A DNA stretch of 64,000 nucleotides, taken from the NCBI GenBank assembly GCA_019633425.1, contig WSUB01000128.1:58604-122603 (forward strand). Reading direction: 5' to 3'. The translations under genes were made by a program, and so were the position numbers. Shown piece after piece: positions 53,930 through 64,000 of this stretch (position 1 is its first letter; each line of letters begins with the position of its first letter). The DNA is from Tulasnella sp. 424 (lineage: Eukaryota > Basidiomycota > Agaricomycetes > Cantharellales > Tulasnellaceae). Under the pieces are notes generated by a model. It worked only from the letters and a program-made list of their open reading frames with translations. It made no database searches and had not been told where the DNA came from.

Positions 53930-56193
53930 TGTGCCGTTCGTCACCTATTATGCATCCAACTCTCATCCTCCGCGCTACCCATAGCGAACGCCCTGCTGAT
54001 CGAATCGCCCAGGTTTCGGTCCACCTTGGGCTCGGTGGACCGGCCGCCTGCAGAGCCGGTTCTGTTGGGTCGCAAGCTGGCGTCTCCGGAGTTCCAGCTC
54101 TCGAAGCTTCGACGACTTCTAATTGGAGGAGCCTAACAAGAGTGGGGGCGTACGTCAGCCGGGAGCAAACGAGATGAGCGACAACAAGAGTACAAAAAAA
54201 AATATTTACCCAGTCCCAGCGGAATCAGGCCTCAGCAGACCCTCAGGATGAATCATTAACCTCCTGAAAACATTCGCGTTCTGCTCCATGCGCAGTCTGC
54301 AAGCTCCACAATACACTCTATCTCCAGCGTTCAAGTTCAGTTTCTTGTTTCCGACGTATTTTCCCGTGAGAGGATCGAAGATGAGGGTCAGGGAGTTTTC
54401 GGCTGATGCGGTGCTGACCCCCGCGATGATCAAGTCCGAAAGCGGGTCGGCGAAGAGCTCGGGGAGGAGCTTCATGGAGGGTGCGACGGAGATGGGTGAG
54501 CGGCCGTACCGCTGGAGGGGAGAGTTACGGTCGAGACCGCGCATTTCGAGGGCGATCTAAGGTGAATATAGAAACAAAAGGTAAGCAAGTGTTTCCTGGC
54601 TGGCAGCGTTAAGACCGAAGTAAACGTGGGCTGCTCACGTTAGACCCATCCCGATCATGTGCCTTGCTCAACAACAAAATCGCCAACTCCCTCGCTCTCC
54701 CACCACGTCTCTCCGAATTCCCCACAAACGCAAACGTAGCTGCAGCAGGTCCGTCGAAAATCCTAGCCTCTCCATGGTCCGAAGGGAAACAATGCACAAC
54801 GCCTCTCCTCCTATCCTTCTCCGTCGCGCAAATGGCGTACCATTCTCCATCCGGCGTCGTTAGCGGCGTCAACTAGTATCTCGGTGCTCTTGCGTGGAGC
54901 GTGAACACTTGCACGGGCTCCTCCGAGGGCCCATACGACCATTACCAGAACCTTCCGTCGCTGTCGACCCAGCAAAAACCGCGGTTGTTGGACGTCCATT
55001 TGCGAATTTGGATTTTCTTGGCTTGGAATTTTTTTGATTACTTTGGAGGTTTCGACCAAATGGACGTACAAGAACCTTTCTAAGAAAGACGAACGAGAAA
55101 AGGAAGTTCGTTTCAGCGGTTCCACCTCCACGAACGGCGACTTGCGCATGCAACGCACCCCTCGTAACGAGCAAGAACCGTCCATCGTAGCTCGACCCGG
55201 CACTCTCGTACTTGACCTCGATGAACGAAATCCGGGTCTCCGAGATATTGTACACCATCACCGCTCTCTTCTTCTCCGCTCTGTGGATGAAAAGCACGTG
55301 ATTTGGGTAAACACCGGCTACTTCCCAGTCGTCCTCGAACCACGATGCGGGTAAAGCAGGTTTCCGATGCCGCCGAGCGTCGAATATCGTTGCCCATTGC
55401 ATCTCCAAGCCTGAGAAGTCTCGAGAAGGGATGTCCTCCACGACAGTCCTGCAATTCAAAGGTGGCGGTAACGTTAAACCCGAGTGTCTGGAAGGAGGTC
55501 GGCCGACACTTACGACGGTCGGTACGCTTGTGACCAGTCGATTTCAATTGTATGTAGCAAAGCAGAAGACGTTCGGCTTGGTTCGTAACGATCATAGTCG
55601 TTGCGGGACGTTAGTCCTCGTGATGATGGATAGTATTGATTGTTGAGTAGGGAAGGATCAGGATCGAGCGGCATGCTGGGACGTCTATTCTCGGAGGTAT
55701 CTGATTAGAAGAGGGCAAACGGCAGGTCAGTTTTCATTTTGTGTTATTTTATTTATTTCGTGGTATTCCGTGGGCGGAGACGTTTGACATGTATGATCGG
55801 ATGTGTTTTTACTCACCGATAGATAGCAGGCGGGCTAAAATTTGTTTCGCTCACTGGTGATGATAAGGGGCTGGACGTTGATAGTGAGGAAGCCGAGCGT
55901 GGTGAGGGTGGTGCGAGTCGAGGATTGAACGGAGAGCCGGTTGGTGGAAGGGCCAGTCGAGGTACGTAAAGTGGTCTTGTAAAGGCGTCGAGGGGTTCTG
56001 CTAGTAAGTCATTTGCAATGTGAGTACTGCGGAGAGAGGGGTGGTGGAAGTAGAAGGTCACCATGAACCTACGTGGCCCTGGAGGTTGGTATCTAAAAGG
56101 AATTGCAGTAATGGTGGATGGACCCCCATACCAGAAAGAGGATGGAGTGCTGTGGTATGACTGAGGGTGGCATGTGGAATACGCCGCTGACAT
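53930..56193 (-). pseudogene. U-family relic 2
   Basis: The best preserved relative of U1. Exon 1 starts at the ATG at 56193 (MSAAYSTCHPQSYHSTPSSF); exon 2 follows (PLYVPRLALPPTGSPFNP). Next come LEMQWATIFDARRHRKPALP, AGVYPNHVLFIHRAEKKR, YNISETRISFIEVKYESAG, then WYAICATEKDRRRGVVHCFP, GEARIFDGPAAATFAFVGN, KLLPELFADPLSDLIIAGVS, LIFDPLTGKYVGNKKLNL, GDRVYCGACRLRMEQNANVF and a C-terminal ...AEDESWMHNR-like end. A TGG codon kept in relic 3 is TAG here (near 54,873), just before LTPLTTPDGEWY, so a full product is not possible without readthrough. Splice sites are mostly intact, which points to recent death. Confidence 0.75.
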
Positions 56194-56365
56194 TTTCTGA
56201 GGGACAAGGGAGGGGCTTGGCTGGGGGGAAAGAGGGGAGGAAAGGAGGGAGGACTGGACGAGGGAACAATGAGCTTGTATTGTCCCAAATACAAAGTGAC
56301 CCATAAACAGTCAGTATGTTGCTGTACCAAGGAGGAGCTCGAGGGAATTCGAGGTAACAAGGTTT

Positions 56366-57005
56366 GGGGGTCTCGGACAAGCCTTGCTCGGCCGAGTGTG
56401 ACCGTGACGTCACAGCCCCTCGGCCGACTGTTGAGTGGTGACTGGACATCGACGTATTCATCCCTGGAAGAGCACATAGTTAGGGCGTTGTGTAAAGGTA
56501 GGTAGAATATATTTGGCGCAATTTGCTTGGAATGCAAGTGTTGGTGGACCTTGCGGTGACGATGGGCGCATTCAGACTCCTAGTGCTGTTCGGCAGATCT
56601 CGGCAAACCAGACTGGAGGGATAAATGACCAGCCTTTGCTCCTCGCTCTTACGACCTCCCTGATACAAACAAAACTGCGTCTTAGCGTTGTGTGGCAGGG
56701 CACTGCAGTGGCGGTGCGTGATCATGGGAGATCATGTTGATTTTGCACATGGCGATTGACGATAGAAGCTCGAACTTCCTCGAGGCCTCGCGCGGGGGCT
56801 TGCAAAGGAACTTCCGGGCCCGTTCACCACGCAAAGGAAGCCAGGTTGAGAGGTAGTGCAGGGTGACGTGTTCTTTTATAGCCTCCACCGCGATTGACCC
56901 AGTCCTGCATCAACATTCCGCCCGCTTTTCCCCTCTCTGCGACCAAGCCCATCGCAGAACGCCGACATTTATAACCACCCCACTCCTTCTCGATAAGAAC
57001 ATTAG
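56366..57005 (+). promoter_or_regulatory. Kinase promoter block, unit 3, with CRE-like palindrome
   Basis: Same motif order; TGACGTCA at 56,405-56,412 lies about 600 bp before the K4 ATG. The part from about 56,760 to 56,880 differs from the other two units and contains CCTCGAGGCCTCGCG. Confidence 0.6.
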
Positions 57006-59375
57006 ATGCAACAAGACGGGAGCCATGATGCCGAGCCCGGTGGTTTGCCTGGTTCATTGTCGAGCTCCGGCGCTTCCTCGAGTAGATTCCAACCGAGCGC
57101 CAATATGGTACGTCCTCTCGAGTAACAAAATGGCAATTCCCACATCTAACCGAAGAAACGCCCCGGTCATAGAGGCATAGGCTCGAAAAGCTTGCGAAAT
57201 GGCGGATTGACCAGTCCTCCATCGAATTCCCTAAGGAGGCTCGCCAGGTGGTGGGGGGCCACGCAACGGTTTCACAAGCCATTCTGGCCTCTCCTTCTGG
57301 CCACGAAGACAGAACGAACCAATACGATCTCACCAAGAACAAACGTCTCAGCTCAGATGGCAGGGCTGAGGAAACCTCTCCCCAGCGGAAGGTCTGTACC
57401 GCTTAGCGTCTCCAGCCTTTGACCGGAACGTCGAGCCACTCATCAACTCTAATCTCACAGGCTGTAGCGGTAAAGAAAATGAAGATGTCAGGCGATATAG
57501 CGCGGGTATTGGGGGTCAGAACACTTCACCGAATTGCGTTCGGATTTCAGCGCTGAGTATCTGTTCGGCTCAGTTAACGGTCAGAGAAGCGGAATTTTTG
57601 GTGGAGTTATCGCATGGAAACATTATCACACTCGAAGGGTTTGTCGAAGACTTAACTAAGGATATAGTCTGGCTGGTCTTTCCCTGGGAAGAAAACGGTA
57701 CCTTGCGGGACTTTATCGCGTCAGCTGAGTGGGAAATTCCTGAACGGATCTGCCTGGTACGATCGAACTATCTTTCGTCGAACCAGCTCTGAAAAGTCGT
57801 GGTCTAGATTTTCGACGTGTCGGGTGGAGTTGAGTACCTCCACAGCCAACAGCCACCCATATGCCACGGCGACCTGAAATCGGTAGGTTCCAACAGCGTC
57901 ATGATGAGATACTAGGCAAACCTTCCTCTATGTTTATCAGATAAACGTACTGGTAAACCCCGAATGCCGCGCGGTAATTACCGACTTTGGATCAGCCCGT
58001 CGCCTTAAAGCCGAGGATCCCAACAAAGACACAAAGCCAGCTCAAAACAGACCCCCGCGGGCGCTTTCGCTAGAAGCAACGTTCTGTGCCTCCACCAATA
58101 CCATAACGCTGACGGGAGATCATTACACCCTTCGTTGGGCTGCCCCAGAGCTGCTGTACGAGGAGGAGCCTGGCCTCTACAGCGACATCTGGGCGTTGGG
58201 ATGGGTCGCGTACGAGGTAAAGTCAGGGTCGTACTAGTATCTATTCGCATTCGAGGCTCAAAAAACTCCAACGTAGGTCATGACCGGCTTCATCCCGTTT
58301 CAAGATGTCAAGGACACGGTCGTTATCAAGCGGGTTGTTCAGGGAGATCTCCCCTCCATCACCGGCGACGCCCGCATGTCATTGATCCACGCACTTTGCT
58401 CTCTCATGCTTATATGTTGGAGCATCGACCCCAGCAAACGGCCGACTGCTGAGGATTGCCGAAAGTCAATCAATCGGATGGTGAGTAATGCTCATTCGAA
58501 TCGGTTACGGTGATTGATCAATTTCGATACAGCCCATGGTTATTCCGAACCCTATTCGGACCTCGGATACAGCGGCTGCGAGAGCTCGCTCTCCCGGGCT
58601 TCTGGTGCAACTGGGAGAGATGCACTACCGGCAGGGTGACTACCCCAACGCATTGGACTACTATAGCAGAGCTGTGAGTGGCTACGCCGGTGCCGGCGAC
58701 AGGAAAGGAATGGTCACTGCGCTGGTGCAACTGGGGCAGGTGCATCGGCTTCGTGGCGAGTTCAACCAAGCCGTTTCCTCCTACTCGGAGGCCCTAGAAA
58801 CTTGCACCGACATCGGCGACAGAAAAGGGAGAGCCGATGCTCTGTTCGGCCTCGGTGACGTGCATCTGGATCAGAAAGAGTACAGCCAGGCCATCACATT
58901 CTACTCGGAGGTCCTACAAATCCGCACCGACATCGCTGACAGGGAAAAGAGGGCCAATGCTTTATTCAGTCTCGCTGAGGTGCATCGGTGCCAGAACGAG
59001 TACAGCCAAGCCATTACGTTCTATTCCGAGGCCCTACAAATCCGAACCGAAATCGGTGACAAGCGAGGGAGAGCCTTCGCTCTTTCCAGTCTCGGTGAGG
59101 TGCATCGGGTTCGAAATGAGTTCAGCCAGGCCATGATGCTCCTTTCGGAGGCCTTGCAAATCTCTACCGACATCGGCGACCGATACGGGAGAGCTACCGC
59201 TCTGTCGTTCCTTGCTGGTGTGCATCGCGATCAGGGGGACCACAGCGACGCGATTCGGCTTTATACCGAAGCTTCTGAAGTCTTTGATGAAATCGGACAG
59301 ACTGAGTGGGTGAATTATGCCTCGAACCGAGCTGCCGAAGTCCGTCGACTATCTAACCAAGAAGAGGCCACATGA
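57006..59375 (+). CDS. Protein kinase fused to six TPR repeats (K4)
   Basis: Exon 1 (57006-57107, MQQDGSHDAEPGGLPGSLSS) uses a GTACGT donor. Exon 2 holds GGHATVSQAILAS. A TAG in the same frame at 57,404 falls inside a probable 69-nt intron (57,392-57,460, GTCTGT ... CTCACAG) that is also available in K2 and K3, so the frame can stay open. Then AVAVKKMKMSGD, LTVREAEFLVELSHGNIITL, GTLRDFIASAEWEIPERICL, CHGDLKS, INVLVNPE, DFGSAR, RWAAPELLYEEE, DIWALGWVAYE, MTGFIPFQ, a GTGAGT intron (58,481) and six TPRs (EVHRCQNEYSQAITFYSEAL and the like) to the stop at 59373. Catalytic residues are complete. Probably the least damaged of the three tandem kinase genes. Confidence 0.83.
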
Positions 59376-59920
59376 TACTTCGCGGGGATATTCCAGATTC
59401 GAACGGGACCCGCTCCTGATTCCACACCACAATTCATGTATCTACGTATTCGATGTACAACGCCTCATGATTTACTTTCATTTCTGGTTCTCCGTCACAG
59501 ACTCTTGACCATTCTTGTTTCGATTGTTCGAACGACTGAGAGGAGCCATATGCCCTGAGGGATCCTGAATTCAGACCTCGCCCCCGACAAAAACGGCCTG
59601 TTTCTTGTTGCCTTGACAGAGTTTGTCTACTTTCCATATGGATCAAGCATTGTTCAGCACGCCAAGCGACTTGCACAGTATCCACTGTTGAATCGGTTTA
59701 ATGGTGAAAGTAATTCTTAACGGTTTCAACCACTCCAGACGGCGGCCCTCGCAAATTCCACTTTTTTTCGGCTCGCAATTAGCTCCTTACTTTGTATTGC
59801 TTGAACGCACTAGCGACCACCCAGCCAGACTGGCCAAACCGAGCTCCAAATAAAATACAAGGAGGGTACATGACGTATAGTACAATTGACGAACGGGGGG
59901 ATTATCAGTCCAAGCAAGGT

Positions 59921-60783
59921 TGCGAGGACTCATGGCTGAGTGAGTCCTACGGCTCGCGGACCAAAAGGGGATGCGTGGGACCACCAAACATGGTCACCTC
60001 TCACCACCATCCCCTCTCTACCCTCTCCGCGATAGCAACGTCTTTTCATTGCATTCCACTCTGAGATGGGTCTCTAGGACTTGTTGGATCCTGTTTACAG
60101 GTCCACAAGGTGCCAGTGGCACTGGTGGCTCGACTCTGCTCGAAATTTTTCGGCACACCGGGCTTGATCCCCTTGTATCGTGTTTTAGGACACTCTGAGA
60201 CTATCTGGAGACCATGGTTACCTTTGGAATGGTCTTTCCTTTCTTTTCTTGAGCCTTTGATTGCTCTTTAGATGCAGGTGGACTGCTGCAACTGTTGGAG
60301 CCGTGTTTGCTCTGGGCCGTGATTGCCCACCAAGTCCCCCCCCCCGGCAACCATAAGCTGAGGCTTGGTTGACCTTATAATGTTCTATTTCAAGTTATTT
60401 TGGGTCGCAGATCACCCTCACCAGTTATTTTGGGTCATAGGTCACCCCCTCTGGTCATTCTGGGTCGCAGATCACCCTCTTAGTTCAGGAGCTTATAGGC
60501 AAGGTTTCTTTGTGTAGCGGCGCAGTTGTGGGGTGCCTTTGGCCTCCACCCGTCAGCTGTCGGGTACTCGACCAAATGCGTGCGCCTTCCACGCAGTATT
60601 TGGGGTGCCTTTGGTCTTCGTACCCCCCCCAGGGCAGCAGTTGGTTGTCATCCTGGTGGTGACTGGCTTGCCCAAACTGGAGTCGAATGGAGGTGTCGGG
60701 CGAAGACGACACTAGGTTATATAGTATGTCACCAGATCTACCACCATGTATGTATATAGCAGACCCAGCAGGAGGGAGCGAGC
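59921..60783. mobile_element. About 0.86-kb foreign insertion in unit 3
   Basis: Unit 1 is continuous here (CCAAGCAAGCCAAAAG). Unit 3 breaks after CCAAGCAAG and resumes at AGCAAAAAGACG, so AGCAA flanks both sides as a possible 5-bp target duplication, which would fit a solo LTR or similar. The terminal bases are not a clear TG...CA. The insert has tandem repeats, a TATATA-rich right part (60,718-60,760) and no convincing coding sequence. Confidence 0.55.
60395..60484 (+). repeat. Three-copy 30-bp tandem repeat
   Basis: Units start at 60,395, 60,425 and 60,455 with the pattern TTATTTTGGGTCGCAGATCA followed by CCCTC and a variable tail. They lie inside the foreign segment of unit 3. Confidence 0.85.
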
Positions 60784-60929
60784 AAAAAGACGAATGTAGT
60801 AAAGTACAACAAGAAAAGCAAACCGCCGCGATCGCCTCTCAACCAAGAATCCTCGTCACCAACAATCAATCAATCCCAGACATCTCCGACCCCTGCCAAA
60901 ATTCCCAGCTCCAGCTTTTGCCGTTTATC

Positions 60930-62182
60930 ACCTATTATACATCCAGCTCTCGTCCTCCGCGCTACCCATAGCAAACGCCCTACCGATCAAATCGCCTAGG
61001 TTCCGGTCCACCCTAGGCACAGTGGACTGGCCGCCTGAGCTGCCTTGACCACCTACGGAGCCGGTTCTGTTGTGTCGCGAGCTAGCGTCTTCGGAGTTCC
61101 AGCTCTCGAAGCTTAGACGACTTCCAATTGGAGCAGCCTGATGGAGCAAGAGTGCATTAGCCAAGTGCAATGGATCGAGCGATGACCTCCCCGAGAAGGG
61201 TATACGAAGAACTCACCCCAGTCCCAGCGGAATCAGGCCTCGGCAAGCCCTGGGATGGATGGTCAACATTCTGAAAACATTCGCGTTTTGCTCCAGTGCA
61301 GTCCGCAAGCTCCACAATACACTCTATCTCCAGCGTTCAAGTTCAGTTTCTTGTTTCCGACGTATTTTCCCGTGAGAGGGTCAAAGATGAGGGTGAGCGA
61401 GTTTTCAGCTGGTGCGGTGCTGACCCCCGCGATGATCAAGTCCGAAAGCGGGCCGACAAAGAGCTCGGGGAGGAGCTTCATTGATGGTGCGACGGAGATG
61501 GGTGAGCGGCCGTCCCGCTGGAGGAGGGAGTTACAGTCGAGACCGCGCATTTCGAGGGCGATCTAAGGTGAACATAGAAACAAAAGGTAAGCAACTGTTT
61601 TCTGCCTAGCAGCGTTAAGACCGAAAGGGATGCGGTCCACTCACGTTCGACCCATCCCGATCATGCACCATCCTCAACAACAAAATCGCCAACTCCTTCG
61701 CTCTCCCACCACGTCTCTCCGAATTCCCCACAAATGCAAACGTAGCTGCTGCAGGTCCATCAAAGATCCTAGCCTCTCCATGGTCCGAAGGGAAACAATG
61801 GACCACACCTCTCCTCTTATCCTTCTCTGTCGCGCAGATCACATACCATTCTCCGTCCGGTGTCGTTATCGGTGTAAACCAATATCTCGGTGCTCTTGCG
61901 TGGAGCGTGAAAACTTGCTCGGGCTCCTCTGAGGGCCCGTACGACCATTGCCAGAACCTTCCGTCGCTGTCGACCCAGCAAAACCCGCGGTTGCTGGACA
62001 TGCATTTGCGGATTTGGATGTTCTTGGCTTTGAATTTTTTGATCACTTTGGAGGTTTTGACTGAATTGACGTACAAGAACTGTTCTAAGAAAAAAACGCA
62101 TGAGAAAGGGAAGAGTTTGTTTCAGCGGTTCCGCCTTGAACGGCGATTTGCAACGCACCCCTCGTAATAAGGCTCCAACCAT
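60930..62182 (-). pseudogene. U-family relic 3, truncated by hAT element
   Basis: Exons 1-2 are missing, because homology to relic 2 ends near 62,170-62,182 where the transposon begins. Remaining exons give KKFKAKNIQIRKCMSSNRGF, CWVDSDGRFWQWSYG, WYVICATEKDKRRGVVHCFP, GEARIFDGPAAATFAFVGN, KLLPELFVGPLSDLIIAGVS, LIFDPLTGKYVGNKKLNL and GDRVYCGACGL. The frame then shifts near 61,293 (two bases fewer than relic 2 around CTGCGCATGGAG). The last exon keeps a good C-terminus (SWNSEDASSRHNRTGSVGGQ ... AEDESWMYNR). Confidence 0.8.
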
Positions 62183-64000
62183 ATAGTTTACGTTTACACT
62201 GACCCCCGTAAATAGATAGTAAACAGTAAATATATAGTAAATACTACATAATAAACCGTTTACATTACACTTTTAGAAGACCTTGTTTAATCCACATCTT
62301 GGCGCACATCGCTTGCGTGATTGTCTTAGCTTTCATTGATGAGCGAACATCCGTACATAAATGGCGGGAGCTACTGAATAGTCGCTCCACAGAAACGGCC
62401 GATCCCTGGATCGCGAGGAAGTCCCGAGCTACCAAAGCCATTACCGGGAACCCTGCAGCATGCTCCTACCGATTCAGAATGTGAGTAAACGTACACTGGA
62501 AGTTACCACAAGCCTCGATTTCGAAGCAAACAGGAAATGGGTTGTGACTCACCTTCCACCATATTAACGGCCGTTCAAGGTTCCCTCCTCCCTCTCCACT
62601 GCACCATCGGTGCCATTCAACAAGAAGTGTCGCCAGTGATCGTGCGAGGACATCGTTTGATGTAGCATTGTCCATAGTAAGGGCTAGGAAGTAAACGAGA
62701 AGTGAGTTAGCTTGGAAAAGTACTAGGTGGGATGGGACTTATCAAGTCAAGTCTTCCACGCTTTCGGGCAGATCTTATAAATGTCTTTGCCGCTGCTTTT
62801 CCCTTGTGGTCTTCGGGATTAAGACGTCGAAAGTCGATGAGACGTTCGATTAGATTCCAATCGTCGTCAATGAACGAAGCAATGACTCCGGCGAAAGAAA
62901 AAACCATTTGTTTCGTGGTCCAGGTGTCTTGGGAGTACGATATTTTCGACTTGACACTCTGTCGATAAGTCAAATCAGTAAGTAAGCTACAAGCGCCACC
63001 TGTACCACTGCACCACATACCGCAAGCTCTTCCACAATGACTTTGTGAAGGTCTTGACAAATCCGAGCAACCGTGTTTCGGACAGTGGTGTCGGATGGCA
63101 GCTTGAAATTGACTTGCATATACTTGAATAAGCGAGCAAGGCCAGGGGACTCGCCGGTAGTCCAGGCCAAGTCGTCCTCGAGGAGCCATGCGGCGAACAT
63201 CTTGAGAAACCCTGTTTGAGTAGGAACAAGGCGGGGATTGAGGGCGCCGTCTTTGAGATAGCCTTCCATGAGCTTAGCGCTCGCTGCAGTGAACCCATGG
63301 GTATGGTGTGCGGTAGACGGTTCGCTGCTGGCGGCTATTGCGATCTTCGCTTCGTGCTTCTTGGTGTGGGTGGCAAGGTTCCCAAGAACGGGTCGATTGC
63401 TTTCCTCCTCCCATAAATTCACTCCTTTTGTTCGAGGAAAGGTCCTAACACTAAATACAGATGTAAACAAACAATCTTTCACAAAGGTCGACGGAAAACT
63501 TAGATCAACTTACGCATTACAGTACTTGCACCCGAACTCCCAGCGGTGAGGCTCCTTTTGCAATCGATCCAGGATAGGCGTCGGGTTGTGCCAATGCTGT
63601 AATGTCTTGTTCTCCGGTCCCCTGACTCCATTTCGTCCGGCTTCCTTCAACTCAATAGCTTTGACGGCTCGAAGAGCGCCCAGCCCGCATCCGCATCCGA
63701 TCCCTCCGACATGCTGACACCTGCCTGCTGCATCCGTGAAAGCGTAAGATATCGATAAGAGTGAATGCGGTAACTGTAAAAACCCATAAACATACCTCGG
63801 CATTGGTCTTCGATTTGCGACGAATCCGTTTCTTAGGACGGTCACCTGGGTGGGTTGCCTTTGCGGGCTTTGATTTGCTCGCTTCCTTGTTTCCAATTTG
63901 CTGAGACTCTGAGTTTCCTCTCAGGCGCTATGCCAGTTACATTAGTCTAGATTGCTTTCCGAAGACATCTAAATGTATATTCAGACCAGGCTTACCTTCT
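62183..64000 (-). mobile_element. Internally deleted hAT-type DNA transposon, partial
   Basis: The left end of the element abuts the truncated U relic. An AT-rich terminal stretch with repeated GTAAA words (62,185-62,260) precedes the transposase tail. The other end lies outside the window, so terminal repeats and the 8-bp target duplication expected of hAT elements cannot be compared. Confidence 0.75.
62265..64000 (-). pseudogene. hAT transposase with internal deletion, 5' end outside window
   Basis: Exons on the minus strand join in frame. A basic N-terminus (KPAKATHPGDRPKKRIRRKS) is followed by a BED-type zinc finger (CKYCNAV ... ATHTKKHE). Next come FKYMQVNFKLPSDTTVRNTV, SYSQDTWTTKQMVFSFAGV, ASFIDDDWNLIERLIDFRRL and LTMDNATSNDVLARSLATLL, all typical of hAT catalytic cores. 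At CTFTHILNR (62,490-62,466) the frame stops at a TAG. The very next bases encode the hAT C-terminal dimerisation segment (ALVARDFLAIQGSAVSVERL, then FSSSRH ... MKAKTITQAM) to a stop at 62,265. The roughly 250-300 residues that normally lie between are missing. The copy cannot make a whole transposase. Confidence 0.85.

Larger units (their letters stand above)
48441..56350. repeat. Segmental duplication unit 2 (K3 plus U relic)
   Basis: Second copy: kinase promoter block 48,446-48,890, K3, conserved 3' flank, and the U relic with promoter to about 56,350. A foreign segment of about 1.86 kb (about 51,955-53,815) interrupts the flank. Confidence 0.85.
56351..62182. repeat. Segmental duplication unit 3 (K4 plus U relic)
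   Basis: Third copy: promoter block 56,366-56,760, K4, 3' flank to about 59,920, a foreign segment (about 59,921-60,783), then the U relic, cut at about 62,182 by the hAT element. Confidence 0.85.

Overview
The window reads as genomic DNA of a filamentous basidiomycete, most likely an Agaricomycete. Coding stretches are split by many short introns (about 50-110 nt, mostly GT-AG, some with weak GTC donors). A secreted GH11 xylanase carries a fungal CBM1 tail. There are local families of F-box, BTB/POZ and HGD-type protein kinase genes, as is typical of Agaricomycete genomes. Several initiators suggested by open frames are TTG or GTG, so starts were moved to in-frame ATG codons and exons were joined by splice-site and frame logic. 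No species can be named from sequence alone.

Layout. 0-10.7 kb: a partial PLD1-type phospholipase D (minus), an F-box gene, the xylanase, a repeat-bearing gene-poor stretch, and a second F-box gene with a probable one-base frameshift. 10.8-16 kb: kinase and F-box relics around an intact coiled-coil/F-box gene. 16-21 kb: another F-box gene and the kinase-TPR gene K1. 21-25 kb: three tandem BTB genes with an assembly gap inside the second. 25-37 kb: ordinary single-copy-looking genes (rhodanese/dual-specificity phosphatase, GNAT acetyltransferase, two tandem HCTGGKDRTG phosphatases, and U1, an unrecognised 597-residue protein). 37-42.4 kb: two tandem F-box genes with duplicated promoters, again with a gap flanked by identical sequence.

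42.7-62.2 kb is a threefold segmental duplication. Each unit carries a kinase-TPR gene on the plus strand (K2, K3, K4) facing a decayed copy of the U1 family on the minus strand. Each kinase is preceded by a conserved block with a TGACGTCA palindrome. Unit 1 carries a 574-bp terminal-inverted-repeat element with a precise target duplication, and units 2 and 3 carry other insertions. 62.2-64 kb is an internally deleted hAT transposase on the minus strand that truncates the last U copy and runs off the right edge.

The most distinctive content is the kinase-TPR family. Catalytically complete kinase domains are fused by splicing to about six near-uniform 40-residue TPR units, and the genes are expanding by tandem duplication together with a partner gene that is being lost. 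A role in sensing or recognition is an inference, not shown by the sequence.
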